The notes: generated from the letters alone by a model not told the origin. Numbered from the stretch's first letter, positions 17,372 to 26,499 are shown. The stretch is 64,000 nt of DNA from Alkalibacillus silvisoli (GCF_039521975.1 NZ_BAAACZ010000005.1:124001-188000), one strand, 5' to 3'. Made by a program: numbers and translations.

Positions 17372-17839
17372 TTACTTCTTTTCTAAATTTGCAGATATTA
17401 GTCCAATTAGTGAACCTAATAAAGCTCCTCCAAACACTTCGATTGGTTGATGACCTAAGACTTCTTCTAACTCTTTATCTTTTTTAACAAATTGAAAGCT
17501 TGGATAATTACCTGAAAGCTCTTCGAAATGATCTTCTAAATCATTAACGATTTGCGCAATTTCACCAGTGTGACGACGAATCCCTTGTGCATCATACATC
17601 ACAATAATTCCAAAAATGGTAGCAAGTGCTGTTTCAGTATGGCGACTCCCTCTACTTACAGCCAGATAAGAAGTTAGAGCTGAAACACCAGCTGAATGAG
17701 AACTGGGCATCCCACCAGATGTGCTTGCTTGTTTCATATCCCAGCTACCGGAAACTCTTCTATGAGTAAAAATTTTCAAACCTTGAGCAATACCAATCGC
17801 AGACAGCGCTGTAATAATTCCTCTGTTCATTTTTCTCAC
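17372..17839 (-). CDS. Divergent PAP2 family membrane protein (YuiD-like)
   Basis: Membrane protein of 155 residues in the acid phosphatase/VanZ-related 'divergent PAP2' family. The signatures are GGMPSSHSAGVSAL at about residues 42-55 and VMYDAQGIRRHTGEIAQIVN at about 100-119. Members are thought to act on lipid or isoprenoid phosphates but lack some classic phosphatase residues. The start is ATG at 17839 with a GGGTGAG-type site upstream. Single gene. Confidence 0.88.
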   Translation of the reverse strand: MRKMNRGIITALSAIGIAQGLKIFTHRRVSGSWDMKQASTSGGMPSSHSAGVSALTSYLAVSRGSRHTETALATIFGIIVMYDAQGIRRHTGEIAQIVNDLEDHFEELSGNYPSFQFVKKDKELEEVLGHQPIEVFGGALLGSLIGLISANLEKK

Positions 17840-17921
17840 CCTTTTTCTTTTAAATCTCCTACTATGTTAATCCCCTTACAAGACCACAATTATTCAAGAC
17901 ATTTTTTTTACCATGATTTAA

Positions 17922-18117
17922 CTTCCATTTAACCTTAAGGAAGACGAAGGTGAATCTTATACTGCTGTAGAAAACCAACTATCTGAAGTTAACTTAAGTG
18001 GTGATGGTTTGTATGCAAGTGGTACAATTGTACTCAGAACCAGGCAGGGCCATGGTCGCTGAAGGAAGAGATCTTGAGAATGGAATAGTTGAGTTTGAAA
18101 TAAGTTGCGAAGAATAA
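17922..18117 (+). pseudogene. Remnant of a protein-coding gene (C-terminal part)
   Basis: No intact frame is present, but the stretch reads as protein in two frames. One gives LKEDEGESYTAVENQLSEVN then LSGDGLYASGTIV, and after a shift near 18035 another gives EPGRAMVAEGRDLENG and IVEFEISCEE before a TAA at 18117. The acidic composition matches neighbouring exported proteins. There is no start codon with a ribosome site. It looks like the tail of a secreted or lipoprotein gene after deletion and frameshift. Family unknown. Confidence 0.5.
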
Positions 18118-18204
18118 TAGAACGAATTCTTCATTTTATAGTATGATTAGTCACTCAATAAATGGTGCACTCTAAGGGTAATACATTATAGTGAGGGACT
18201 TGTC

Positions 18205-19320
18205 ATGCCGAAGAAAATCCTAATTTTGTCAGAGCCATTTGGATTAGGTCACACAAAGGTCGCAGAAGGAATCGCGCAAAGAATTTCGATGTATGATTCT
18301 TCAATCGATATAAAAATAATGGAGTTAGGAAGTGTTTTAAAGCCCTTTATAACTTCCGTTTTTGTCCATTCATATCAAAAGTTGAGCACTCAATTGCCAA
18401 CATTATGGCGAAAGCTCTATCACTTTCAACAACATCAACCTGTCTCTATGTCGTTACAGTATTCCATATATAAACTATTTCATCGTAAAATTGAAGATGT
18501 CCTCGAACAATTCGAACCTGACCTAGTCATTTGTACACACCCATTCTGCAGTTCGACTGTTGCACGGAAAAAGCGGCTAGGATTTAAGGTTAAGCAATGT
18601 ACTATTCTGACAGACTGTTATGCTCACGGGATTTGGGCACAGCCTGAAGTTGATCTGTATTTCGTACCCAATCAAGGTGTCAAAGATCAAATGGTGGACA
18701 TGGGGATCAAATCAGATCGGATTGTAGTGACAGGAATACCTGTTGACCCGAAATTTTCTACAAATGAAAACAAACATCATATTAGGAAAGAATTGAATCT
18801 AAAAGAGTTACCAACTGTATTGATTATGGGTGGAGGATTAGGCTTAGGTGGGATCCCACAAATCGCAAATACTATAGCTAAATGGAAAGAAGAACTCCAA
18901 ATCGTCATTTGTACTGGTAAAAATGAAAAACTAAAAGATTCTCTATTAGATAATAAGGATTTTCAGCATACAAATATCCATGTCTTAGGCTATGTCGATA
19001 ATGTCGATGAGTGGATGGAAGCTTCTGACTTACTAATTACAAAGCCTGGGGGCTTAACTTGTTTTGAAGCTATATTTAAAGGAGTTCCATTACTAATATA
19101 TCAACCTCTATTCGGGCATGAAGAAGAGAACTGCCAATTTTTCGTAAAACAGGAGTTGGCCATTGAGCTATCTGGTGAGGACATGGTTGATGATTATATT
19201 AACAAATTACTCAATGAACCAGAAGAGATCAACAAAATACGTCAAAACATGCAGCAATTTCAACAGAAAATGGACCCTCAAAGAAGTGTCCAAAGCATTG
19301 TCGAATTTCTATATCAATAA
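18205..19320 (+). CDS. MGDG synthase/UgtP-like glycosyltransferase
   Basis: GT-B glycosyltransferase of 371 residues, peripheral at the membrane. The N-terminal domain has the MGDG-synthase signature SEPFGLGHTKVAEGI and the HSYQKLSTQLPTLWRKLY segment. The C-terminal nucleotide-sugar domain has VLIMGGGLGLGG, the turn ASDLLITKPGGLTCFEA and HEEENCQFF. Relatives include UgtP, which puts glucose on diacylglycerol to make glycolipid anchors for lipoteichoic acid, and MurG-like enzymes. UDP-sugar is the likely donor, but the acceptor is inferred. Start ATG 18205 after GTGAGGGAC. The array at 19404 lies 3' of it. Confidence 0.8.
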   Translation: MPKKILILSEPFGLGHTKVAEGIAQRISMYDSSIDIKIMELGSVLKPFITSVFVHSYQKLSTQLPTLWRKLYHFQQHQPVSMSLQYSIYKLFHRKIEDVLEQFEPDLVICTHPFCSSTVARKKRLGFKVKQCTILTDCYAHGIWAQPEVDLYFVPNQGVKDQMVDMGIKSDRIVVTGIPVDPKFSTNENKHHIRKELNLKELPTVLIMGGGLGLGGIPQIANTIAKWKEELQIVICTGKNEKLKDSLLDNKDFQHTNIHVLGYVDNVDEWMEASDLLITKPGGLTCFEAIFKGVPLLIYQPLFGHEEENCQFFVKQELAIELSGEDMVDDYINKLLNEPEEINKIRQNMQQFQQKMDPQRSVQSIVEFLYQ

Positions 19321-19403
19321 AGGCTTGGCAAAAGAAATGAAATTTTGTAATTAAGAATAATTGACACTTTGTGCTAATATAAGCATTTACCCGAGCGGAT
19401 CAT

Positions 19404-19566
19404 TTTATCAGCGCTCGGGACTAGTTTATCAGCGCTTCGGCATCTTTTATCAGCGAACAGACAAATTTATCAGCGTTCAGATGAGTTTATCAGCACTCGA
19501 CATCTTTTATCAGCGTTCAGATGAGTTTATCAGCACTCGACATCTTTTATCAGCGTTCTCGTTCAG
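19404..19566 (+). repeat. Intergenic tandem array, family A (8 units, 20-21 bp)
   Basis: Eight units begin at 19404, 19425, 19446, 19466, 19486, 19506, 19526 and 19546. The last five alternate between TTTATCAGCGTTCAGATGAG and TTTATCAGCACTCGACATCT, a 40-bp pair. The array lies between convergent genes, with no other terminator visible for the glycosyltransferase gene. The open frame across it (YQRS, FISVQ repeats) is judged non-coding. Confidence 0.9.
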
Positions 19567-19615
19567 ATTATCTATTATGACAACTATTTTTCTTCAACTT
19601 CATTTCATGCTGATC

Positions 19616-21223
19616 CTAATCATCTAAAGGTTCTGGGTTTTCAATAAGCAGTTTAAGAAGATAATCTTTCAAATCAACGATCCGGATATGTTCTGGTCTT
19701 TGTTCTGTTCCAGAAATAATCATAGCGGCCTCTAGGTCATTTTTATGAAGTCCCCCGTGTTCACCGCCACCCTCATGAATCGTTATTCCATCTGTTCGAA
19801 AAGAATGCCCAGGCTTAGCAGCAAGCATAATTTTAGGTGTGTCATGGCTTCTTAATGCTGTCATTATATGGCTTAGAGCATCTGGGTAATCAGAATATAA
19901 GATCTCATTTCCATTCTTGTCTAAATCTAAAATACTTTTATTCCCCTCTATTGACCACTGCTGATTGTAAGAATCGGACCATTCGCCATCTTCTGTAAAG
20001 CTAAGTGAACCATCATGATCAGGACTGATGACATGAACCCAGTCATCTTCTTCCCAAGTAACCAAGTCGATACGTGGATCCTGTAAAGCTTGTTCTGCCA
20101 AATTAGGAAGTAGACCATCATCATGAACATCATATATATAGGCTGTCCGTTGATTCACACCAAAGGCTATCTCACCTTGACTAACCGGATCACCTAACTT
20201 GGAGAAGTTATACTTAGCATACATATCCTCTAAATCAATCGCTATATCTTCCTCAGCTTCAAGCAGTTGGTCTTGACCATGATCTCCAAAAATAATAAAA
20301 ATATTTTCCTCTAATGCTTCTTCAAAGCTACCATAGCTATTTAAAATACCTTGTAAATATTCTTCAGCGTCTTGAAGTCCACCTGTGTAACTTGGACTGT
20401 TTTTATGCGTTTCTTGATCATTCTCTGGGAAAAATATAAATAAAAAATCAGGCTGATCGTCTTGTTCAATTAACTGTTGAGTCACTTCCATCGAGTATTC
20501 ATCCTGCAATCCGATTCGGTTAAATAACCCATCCGGTAATTCTTCATCGTCATCTATAATCTCTGGGTTTGTCACACGACCTAAGGCTAATACATCAGGT
20601 CCTTTTGTCTCGAGTGTTTCCGGTAAACCCGTTACTTCATCGAGATATAAAGGAACCTTTAGCTGATGCGGTTGGTTACCACGATAAACAATTAAATTAA
20701 TTGCCCCAGATGTTAGTCCTTCCTCTTCTAACTCTTCAAAAACCGTCGTAACATCATCGCTTAAATGTTCATTATTTAAGCGATACAACACATCATAAGC
20801 AGCTTCAGAAAAGCCGTTCTTCAGCCAAAACTGCCACGTCGTACCGTAGTTCACAATACGATCATCTTCCTCATGGTACCATGATAATCCAGGTACACCA
20901 TGTTGATCTGGCATTTCCCCTGTTAATAATGTACTTTCAATAGTAACTGACATACTTGGAACTGGGGCTATTAAATCTGGATAATATTGACCATTTTCCA
21001 TTAAAAATTGAAGCGCAGGAGCTTCACCTTCATCAATGACATGATTTAAAGTATGATCCATCATGGAGTCAACCATCACCATGATTACTTTTTTATCAGA
21101 GAATGAACTTTCTACTTGTTCTTCATATTGATCTTCATCTGCTGAATTATTCTGACAGGCTGCAATTGTTAAACCGAGTAAGCAAATTAAGAGAAATGTC
21201 ATGAAGTGTTTATTCAAAAGCAT
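19616..21223 (-). CDS. Alkaline-phosphatase superfamily lipoprotein (nucleotide pyrophosphatase/phosphodiesterase type)
   Basis: Extracytoplasmic lipoprotein of 535 residues with lipobox AAC (LTIAACQNN). The type I phosphodiesterase fold follows: first metal Asp in VIMVMVDSMMDHTL, nucleophile Thr/Ser in SMSVTIESTLLTGEMPDQHG, a second metal set in FFPENDQETHKN, then FIIFGDHGQDQLL, and a late metal His in EGGGEHGGLHKNDLEAAMII. The set of metal ligands looks complete, so it is probably an active phosphatase or phosphodiesterase; the substrate is unknown. The start is ATG at 21223 with AAGGAAGG upstream. It converges with the glycosyltransferase gene across the array. Confidence 0.82.
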   Translation of the reverse strand: MLLNKHFMTFLLICLLGLTIAACQNNSADEDQYEEQVESSFSDKKVIMVMVDSMMDHTLNHVIDEGEAPALQFLMENGQYYPDLIAPVPSMSVTIESTLLTGEMPDQHGVPGLSWYHEEDDRIVNYGTTWQFWLKNGFSEAAYDVLYRLNNEHLSDDVTTVFEELEEEGLTSGAINLIVYRGNQPHQLKVPLYLDEVTGLPETLETKGPDVLALGRVTNPEIIDDDEELPDGLFNRIGLQDEYSMEVTQQLIEQDDQPDFLFIFFPENDQETHKNSPSYTGGLQDAEEYLQGILNSYGSFEEALEENIFIIFGDHGQDQLLEAEEDIAIDLEDMYAKYNFSKLGDPVSQGEIAFGVNQRTAYIYDVHDDGLLPNLAEQALQDPRIDLVTWEEDDWVHVISPDHDGSLSFTEDGEWSDSYNQQWSIEGNKSILDLDKNGNEILYSDYPDALSHIMTALRSHDTPKIMLAAKPGHSFRTDGITIHEGGGEHGGLHKNDLEAAMIISGTEQRPEHIRIVDLKDYLLKLLIENPEPLDD

Positions 21224-21320
21224 CAGCCTTCCTTTGTGGGTTGCGGTTAATTTTGGTTTCACACATTATTTTTCCCTTTTTCAAATGACCTACTCTTAAT
21301 TGTCAGCATTTTGTCAGCAT

Positions 21321-21605
21321 TCATTTATCAATTAATTCTAAATGAAAGTCACCTATAGCTCCCTCTTTATATAGATTTGTCAATGAAGTTGAATAATTAT
21401 AAATGGTTGCATTCATGTTGATTGACTGATCAGGTACAGATACTTGAAAATCATTTTTATACAAAAGTGTCGTTATGTCATGATAGTCTTCATGTTTCAC
21501 TTTGAAATCAAATTTGATCAACTTTTTCACTTCACCAGCCACATCAACAGTTTCTTCTTCAAACGTTACAGCTTCGATTGTTTCATTATTAATCATAACT
21601 TTCAT
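21321..21605 (-). CDS. DUF3219 family protein (YkvR-like)
   Basis: Small soluble protein of 94 residues matching the Bacillus YkvR/DUF3219 family: FEEETVDVAG, HEDYHDITTLLYKNDFQVSV and the C-terminal NYSTSLTNLYKEGAIGDFHL are the family's conserved blocks. Members fold as a beta sandwich; the function is not known. The start has a GAGGTAGAAGG ribosome site. Its promoter region is shared with the divergent small membrane protein gene. Confidence 0.85.
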   Translation of the reverse strand: MKVMINNETIEAVTFEEETVDVAGEVKKLIKFDFKVKHEDYHDITTLLYKNDFQVSVPDQSINMNATIYNYSTSLTNLYKEGAIGDFHLELIDK

Positions 21606-21697
21606 CCTTCTACCTCCGTTTTATTTGTGTCTTTTAAAAGCCAGTTCTTTTATGTATAATAATGGTAATAAGATTATATCAATAAGGAGTGGATTCT

Positions 21698-21988
21698 ATG
21701 ACTGTTTTTGCTTGGGTAGCTTTAGCCGTTTTACTCATAATAATTGTTTCAGCTACAGTTATATTGTTTATACGTCCACCTCAGAATGACACTTTAACTC
21801 ACGCTTTATCGATCACGCCACTAATTGCTGGCGTTTTATTTGTCTTCACCTTGCCTAATCATCTATTGTTCACAAACGAAAGTACCGCATCATTTGTTAA
21901 CATCATTGTTCCTTTAGGCTGTGTCATTGCTTCTTTCCCATTAGTCTTAAAAGCCTATCAAAATATCAATATGAAACAACACACTTAA
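21698..21988 (+). CDS. Small membrane protein, three helices
   Basis: Protein of 96 residues with three predicted membrane helices (about 4-27, 42-60 and 66-87) and a short polar tail. No family recognised. The start is ATG at 21698, with AAGGAGTGG six bases upstream; an in-frame GTG at 21689 overlaps the ribosome site and is rejected. It ends ahead of two leftover units of repeat family C. Confidence 0.6.
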   Translation: MTVFAWVALAVLLIIIVSATVILFIRPPQNDTLTHALSITPLIAGVLFVFTLPNHLLFTNESTASFVNIIVPLGCVIASFPLVLKAYQNINMKQHT

Positions 21989-22035
21989 AAAGGGTCTTCA
22001 AATCGATTCCAAGTCGCCACCCTATCATTGAGGCT

Positions 22036-22070
22036 TTTGTTCATATATTGAAGGTTTTCGCTCAATTATT
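22036..22070 (+). repeat. Two-unit remnant of repeat family C
   Basis: Two units with GTTCATATATTGAAGG and GCTCAATTATTCTTCG cores spaced 21 bp, between convergent genes. Weak alone, but it matches the larger arrays at 2058 and 36361 in sequence, period and position. Confidence 0.4.
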
Positions 22071-22108
22071 CTTCGTCACAACAATACTATACTTTAACAA
22101 GCATAACA

Positions 22109-22150
22109 AAAAGAGGCTAAAAGCAGTATCAAGCCGCTCCTAGCCTCTTT
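22109..22150 (-). terminator. Intrinsic terminator of EAL-PAS gene
   Basis: Stem AAAGAGGCTA / TAGCCTCTTT with a long loop containing a smaller AGC/GCT pairing. A T-rich run follows on the minus strand, about ten bases beyond the EAL-PAS stop. Confidence 0.75.
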
Positions 22151-22159
22151 CCCAACTAT

Positions 22160-24121
22160 TTAATAATGACTGAGCTCTCTCTCTAAAACTTTCTTCTCAG
22201 TTATGTCGACACACGAGCCGATGACTTCAATGACCTTCTCACCTTCAAAAACCGGCCTTAATTGAGCCAAATAATATATTCCATTTAATTCAGCTTCATA
22301 ACTTGTATCTTGACCATTCCACGCGATCGAATAGTGATATTCTTTATTCGAGGCGAGCTCATTTGGTAAAAAGTCATATAACGTCTTACCCACAACATCC
22401 TGTGATGTAAGACCTAATTTGCGCATTAACTCGCCTTCACAAAGTGTATGAACAAACCCACGATTCGTTTTTAGAAACTTAATCGTCATACCTTGTTGAC
22501 GACTTAACGTATTTTTTAAATCGCGTTGTGTTTTTTGAAGCTCAAGCTCTGCCTTCTTCCTCCTCGAAATATCACGTGAAACAATGACAAAGTGTACAAC
22601 ATCTCCTTCATCATTTAAGACTGGATTGGCATGAGCTTCAACCCAAACTGAATTCCCATCTTTTATTTGTAAACGCACTTCAACATACCCTGATTTTTTA
22701 CTTTCAATTAGTTTGTTAAACTCTTTTTTAACATGGTTAAGGTCCTCTTTATTAATAAACTCAAAAATCACTTGCCCTTCCATTTGTAAGTGGTCATATC
22801 CTAATAATAAACTGTTAGACGTTGAAGCGTATTGAATGACACCTTTTAAATCAATCGAAATGACGTAGTCTGACATATTTTCAGTAATAAATCGATACTT
22901 TTGCTCTTTTTCTTTTAATGCATTTTGTAACTTTTTTTGCTTAGTTGTATCTTTAATGACGCTATATACACCAACTACTCGCCCCCCTAAACGCATCGGG
23001 AAGCATGTCACATTACACGAAACGATATGACCTTCTTTATGTACAAGGCTAATATCGATTGGATCTGGTTCTTCACCTTGAATCACACTGTTTAAATGTG
23101 CCTGTGTTAATTCAAGGTCATCCGATTGGACATAAACATCTAAATCTCTATTTAACACTTCATGTGGCTTAAACCCTAATAAACTCTCGACTGCTGGATT
23201 AATACTTAGTACTTTTCCATTTAAACTAAATGAACAGACTAGATCTGGATTTTGTTCAAACAATGATTTAAACCGGTGATCATGAACTTGGGCTGATCTT
23301 AAGTTTACTTTTTCTTCTAGACGGTAAATCATCTCGATCGCTTCTGATTCAGATTGGGTGATGTTAGCTTCATAGTCATCTACGAATAAAGGTTTACTAA
23401 ATAAAAACCCTTGCGCTATCGTACAGTGATGTAGTGATAGGAATGTTACGACCTCTTCTGTTTCAACGCCTTCTGCAATAATTTGTAAATCTAAATTATG
23501 ACACATTTGAATAATATTCTTTACAATAGTTGACTCTTTATGACTGTACGGAATGTTATTCATAAATGAACGATCTAATTTGACTGTCGTGATGGGTAGA
23601 TCTCTGATATAAGCAAGTGTTGAATTACCTTTACCAAAATCATCAATTGCAATTCTCACACCGGATTGATTAATCTTCTTTAATAAATTGATCGTCTGTG
23701 AAATATCTTTCATCATAACATTTTCTGTTATTTCAAGCTCTAAATACTGGGGTTGAAGATTTGATTCGACTAACGTGTCCATAACCGTGTTGTATAGCTC
23801 ATCATTTTCAAAGTCAACTGGTGAAATATTGACTGAAACGACTGTTTTTTGTAATCCTTGATCATGCCACGCTTTATTTTGTTGACAGGCCTTCTTTAAC
23901 ACCCATTTAGTAATCTCAGTGATCACACCTGTTTCTTCAGCAATCGGGATGAAATCTACTGGTGAGATCCATCCATGTTCAGGGTGCTGCCAACGCAATA
24001 ATGCTTCAATCCCTATGACTTGTCCTGTTGTTAGGCTGATTTGTGGTTGAAATACTAACTTGAATTGTTCTTCTTCTATTGCTTGTAAGAAATCACGCTC
24101 ACCAAATAATTTATCACTCAA
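22160..24121 (-). CDS. c-di-GMP phosphodiesterase, EAL domain followed by three PAS domains
   Basis: Predicted cyclic-di-GMP phosphodiesterase of 653 residues. Unusually, the EAL domain is N-terminal (about 10-250), followed by three PAS-type sensor segments (about 280-395, 400-520 and 545-650), with no GGDEF and no membrane helix. The catalytic set is present: E39-ALLRW, NISPVDF, ELEITENVM, IAIDDFGKGNS, VKLDRSFM, IIAEGVET and AQGFLFSKP. Hydrolysis of c-di-GMP to pGpG is therefore likely, in the cytoplasm under PAS control. The start has AAGGAG upstream. Such enzymes usually set the choice between motility and surface growth. Confidence 0.9.
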   Translation of the reverse strand: MSDKLFGERDFLQAIEEEQFKLVFQPQISLTTGQVIGIEALLRWQHPEHGWISPVDFIPIAEETGVITEITKWVLKKACQQNKAWHDQGLQKTVVSVNISPVDFENDELYNTVMDTLVESNLQPQYLELEITENVMMKDISQTINLLKKINQSGVRIAIDDFGKGNSTLAYIRDLPITTVKLDRSFMNNIPYSHKESTIVKNIIQMCHNLDLQIIAEGVETEEVVTFLSLHHCTIAQGFLFSKPLFVDDYEANITQSESEAIEMIYRLEEKVNLRSAQVHDHRFKSLFEQNPDLVCSFSLNGKVLSINPAVESLLGFKPHEVLNRDLDVYVQSDDLELTQAHLNSVIQGEEPDPIDISLVHKEGHIVSCNVTCFPMRLGGRVVGVYSVIKDTTKQKKLQNALKEKEQKYRFITENMSDYVISIDLKGVIQYASTSNSLLLGYDHLQMEGQVIFEFINKEDLNHVKKEFNKLIESKKSGYVEVRLQIKDGNSVWVEAHANPVLNDEGDVVHFVIVSRDISRRKKAELELQKTQRDLKNTLSRQQGMTIKFLKTNRGFVHTLCEGELMRKLGLTSQDVVGKTLYDFLPNELASNKEYHYSIAWNGQDTSYEAELNGIYYLAQLRPVFEGEKVIEVIGSCVDITEKKVLERELSHY

Positions 24122-24492
24122 TCAAGACACTCCTTAATGCCGTTAAACGCTACTTTTTAAAAATCAATTGATCTTATTCTATATATCTATATACCCACAA
24201 GTAAATAACGTCAAACCTTCTAATATGACAAAAGTCCCACGCATGAAAAATAAGCCATCACCCTAATTAAAATATGGCTTTACTTTAATATCGACAAAAA
24301 ATAGTGTTTATTTAATTTCGGTTTATAGACCCTTTACCACAACTCTTAAAGGCTTCGTTTATCTTTAGACCCACTAACTTTATTTCACCAAAAATAACTT
24401 GGGTTAAATCTAACTCTCCACTCTACTTAGTTCTTTATACTTATGTGTTTCATTATAATTTGAATTTCAGAGCAGTTTATACATTAATAAAA

Positions 24493-24524
24493 AGAATGGA
24501 TTCTCTCTTTAGAAAACCCATTCT
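24493..24524 (-). terminator. Intrinsic terminator of queCDE operon
   Basis: On the minus strand, AGAATGG pairs with CCATTCT around an inner TTCT/AGAA stem and is followed by TTTTTATT, eight bases after the queE stop codon. The 24122-24490 gap otherwise shows only a weak hairpin near 24250-24290 and no gene. Confidence 0.75.
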
Positions 24525-24532
24525 CGAATCTA

Positions 24533-25261
24533 TTAAACCCCACGTTTGTTACCCCAAACGAGTGTATGCAGTTGTGGTAATACGCGAATATCATTTAACT
24601 CTTCATCACGGACGACACGATCAATTAACTGTTCGTATTGATCGAGTAGTGTACTTGTTAGATTAACACGATCTTCACCATGGACATCACGATTCCCCAC
24701 TTGAAGATATAGTGGAACTTCTGGATAACGCTTAGCAATATTTTTCGCATATTGGAAATCGTCTTCATTAAAGATGACAACTTTTAAACTCGTACTCGTG
24801 ATTCTGTGATGGTCTTTAAGCTTTAATATAATGTCATCTAATATATCAAAATTTGTGATCATAGTTGAGCTTGGAGGCTTCGGTGAAATCGTCAAATCAT
24901 CAATGTCAACAAACCAATCTTGCCAACGACTTCCTTGTGTTTCGAGTGCGACTTCAATCGCATTTTCTTTTAATTTATTAATTAGTTCATCTAAATTCTT
25001 TAACAGTGCAGGGTTCCCGCCTGAAATCGTAACATGTGAAAAACGCTCACCACCAACTTCTTGTAAACAGTTCAACACTTCCTCAGCTGTCATTTGGACG
25101 ATCTCTTCTTTCGCAGAACCATCCCAAGTAAATGCTGAATCACACCAAGAACAAGAATAATCACACCCAGCTGTACGAACGAACATTGTCTTTTTGCCAA
25201 TTACCATCCCTTCACCTTGAATCGTTGGACCGAAAATCTCTAAAACAGGAATTTTACTCAT
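24533..25261 (-). CDS. queE: 7-carboxy-7-deazaguanine synthase QueE
   Basis: Radical-SAM enzyme of 242 residues that rearranges 6-carboxytetrahydropterin to 7-carboxy-7-deazaguanine, the third step to preQ0. The N-terminus has EIFGPTIQGEG, and the iron-sulfur cluster motif C-x3-C-x2-C is AGCDYSCSWCD. TISGGNPALL and TISPKPPSS are further QueE blocks. The start is ATG at 25261, inside the last codons of queD (8-nt overlap), so translation is coupled; the longer open frame to 25354 is only overlap with queD. Third gene of the queC-queD-queE operon. Confidence 0.95.
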   Translation of the reverse strand: MSKIPVLEIFGPTIQGEGMVIGKKTMFVRTAGCDYSCSWCDSAFTWDGSAKEEIVQMTAEEVLNCLQEVGGERFSHVTISGGNPALLKNLDELINKLKENAIEVALETQGSRWQDWFVDIDDLTISPKPPSSTMITNFDILDDIILKLKDHHRITSTSLKVVIFNEDDFQYAKNIAKRYPEVPLYLQVGNRDVHGEDRVNLTSTLLDQYEQLIDRVVRDEELNDIRVLPQLHTLVWGNKRGV

Positions 25262-25730
25262 CTTGCATCCACTCCCGCCTTGCCTCAGCATAGCTTGTTG
25301 GGGTCTCAAATAAACGAACAAACTCCACTCTTGCACCGTCAAAACGATTTTCATCTTGATTTAAAGCCTCACTCATCTTTTCATATATCCATACGACCAT
25401 ATTTTCTGCAGTCGTGTTCATCGGAGGAAGCATTTCATTTAAATAGCGATGGTCAAGATAGATTTCGATTTGCTCTTTCCAAATCTGCTTAATATCGCCG
25501 AAATCGATTAAAATTCCTTTATCATCAACATACCCACTAATACCGAAAATGACTTTATATGTATGGCCGTGTAAATTTTTACACTTCCCTTCATAGCAAT
25601 GTAAATGGTGCGCGGCATCAAATGTGAATTCTTTACTCACCATCACGCGTTCATGGTGATACTTTAACTGTTCACGCTTGATATCTTGACCTAGCTTTTC
25701 CAAACGGTCGACTATTTTAAAATCCCACAT
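25254..25730 (-). CDS. queD: 6-carboxytetrahydropterin synthase QueD
   Basis: Zinc enzyme of 158 residues converting 7,8-dihydroneopterin triphosphate to 6-carboxytetrahydropterin. FTFDAAHHLHCYEGKCKNLH and HGHTY carry the zinc His residues and the catalytic Cys. DFGDIKQIWKEQIEIYLDHR and NTTAENMVVWIY are typical of the longer Bacillus form. The start ATG overlaps the queC stop (TAATG) and has GGAGGGAG upstream. Confidence 0.95.
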   Translation of the reverse strand: MWDFKIVDRLEKLGQDIKREQLKYHHERVMVSKEFTFDAAHHLHCYEGKCKNLHGHTYKVIFGISGYVDDKGILIDFGDIKQIWKEQIEIYLDHRYLNEMLPPMNTTAENMVVWIYEKMSEALNQDENRFDGARVEFVRLFETPTSYAEARREWMQDE

Positions 25731-26386
25731 TACAAGACTCCCTCCTCTTTCAAATAGGCTTCTAATCCTTCACGTCTTAATTTGCATGCAGGGCATTCAC
25801 CACAACCACCTGACATGACACCGTTATAACAGGTTAACGTTTTATCCCGAACGAACTCTAAAGCATCTAAATCATCAGCCAACTTCCATGCGCCCTTCTT
25901 ATCTAGCCACATGAGCGGCGTATGAATAACAAATTGATCATCCATTGATAAGTTTAATGTGACATTTAACGATTTTATAAAAACATCCCGACAGTCCGGA
26001 TAACCACTAAAGTCTGTTTCACATACACCTGTTACAATGTGTTTGGCGCCAATTTGTTTGGCTAAAACCGCAGCAAATGATAGAAACAAATGATTACGTC
26101 CCTCAACGAATGTAGAAGGCAGTTCACCTTCATTCTCTTCAATATCAATATCATCCCGCGTTAACGCATTGGCTGACAACTGGCTAATCAGTGTCATATC
26201 TAGCACTCTATTAGTGACACCTAGCTCTTTTGCGATATCTTTAGCGACCTGAATCTCTAAGTCATGGCGTTGATTGTAATCAAACGTTACGGTCTCAACT
26301 GCTTTGAAATTCTCAAGTGCCCAAAACAAACAAGTTGTACTGTCTTGCCCTCCACTAAATACGACTAAGGCTTTTTCGTTTTTCAT
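25730..26386 (-). CDS. queC: 7-cyano-7-deazaguanine synthase QueC
   Basis: ATP-dependent ligase of 218 residues that turns 7-carboxy-7-deazaguanine and ammonia into preQ0. The PP-loop is VVFSGGQDSTTC (Ser11-Ser16), and the zinc site is CYNGVMSGGCGECPACKLR near the C-terminus. It is first in the operon and is preceded by a preQ1 riboswitch, so the product pathway is feedback-controlled. The usual fourth gene, queF, is not in the window. Confidence 0.95.
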   Translation of the reverse strand: MKNEKALVVFSGGQDSTTCLFWALENFKAVETVTFDYNQRHDLEIQVAKDIAKELGVTNRVLDMTLISQLSANALTRDDIDIEENEGELPSTFVEGRNHLFLSFAAVLAKQIGAKHIVTGVCETDFSGYPDCRDVFIKSLNVTLNLSMDDQFVIHTPLMWLDKKGAWKLADDLDALEFVRDKTLTCYNGVMSGGCGECPACKLRREGLEAYLKEEGVL

Positions 26387-26421
26387 TTAAACCACCTATT
26401 CATGTTAAAATTAGCCAAATT

Positions 26422-26450
26422 AAAAAGCCATACCCCTAAGGATATGGCTG
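26422..26450 (-). terminator. Riboswitch-controlled terminator upstream of queC
   Basis: Minus-strand stem AGCCATATCC / GGGTATGGCT (one G-U pair) with a TTAG-containing loop and a TTTTTAATT run. It lies between the preQ1 aptamer and the queC start, so ligand binding would favour termination. Confidence 0.85.
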
Positions 26451-26463
26451 GACATATAAGTAT

Positions 26464-26499
26464 CCCTAGTTTTTTATAGAGGGTTTGGCTAGAACCTCT
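26464..26499 (-). promoter_or_regulatory. preQ1-I riboswitch aptamer
   Basis: Minus-strand sequence AGAGGTTCTAGC, then ACCCTCTATAAAAAACTA, which is the class I preQ1 aptamer: a short stem, a loop with the C that pairs with ligand, and the A-rich tail that docks as a pseudoknot. A TATAAT at 26546-26541 (minus strand), with only a weak TTAAAG-like -35 box, would start the transcript. Expected to switch queCDE off when preQ1 is abundant. Confidence 0.92.

Noticed and set aside
19361..19627. Open frame with YQRS repeats
   Set aside because: Generated by a family A array; no independent coding evidence.
24248..24290. Hairpin AAGCCAT/ATGGCTT as a terminator
   Set aside because: Short stem with a long AT loop and no gene ending there; not reported as a feature.
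24445..24666. Plus-strand ORF of 73 codons
   Set aside because: Shadow of queE and its terminator.
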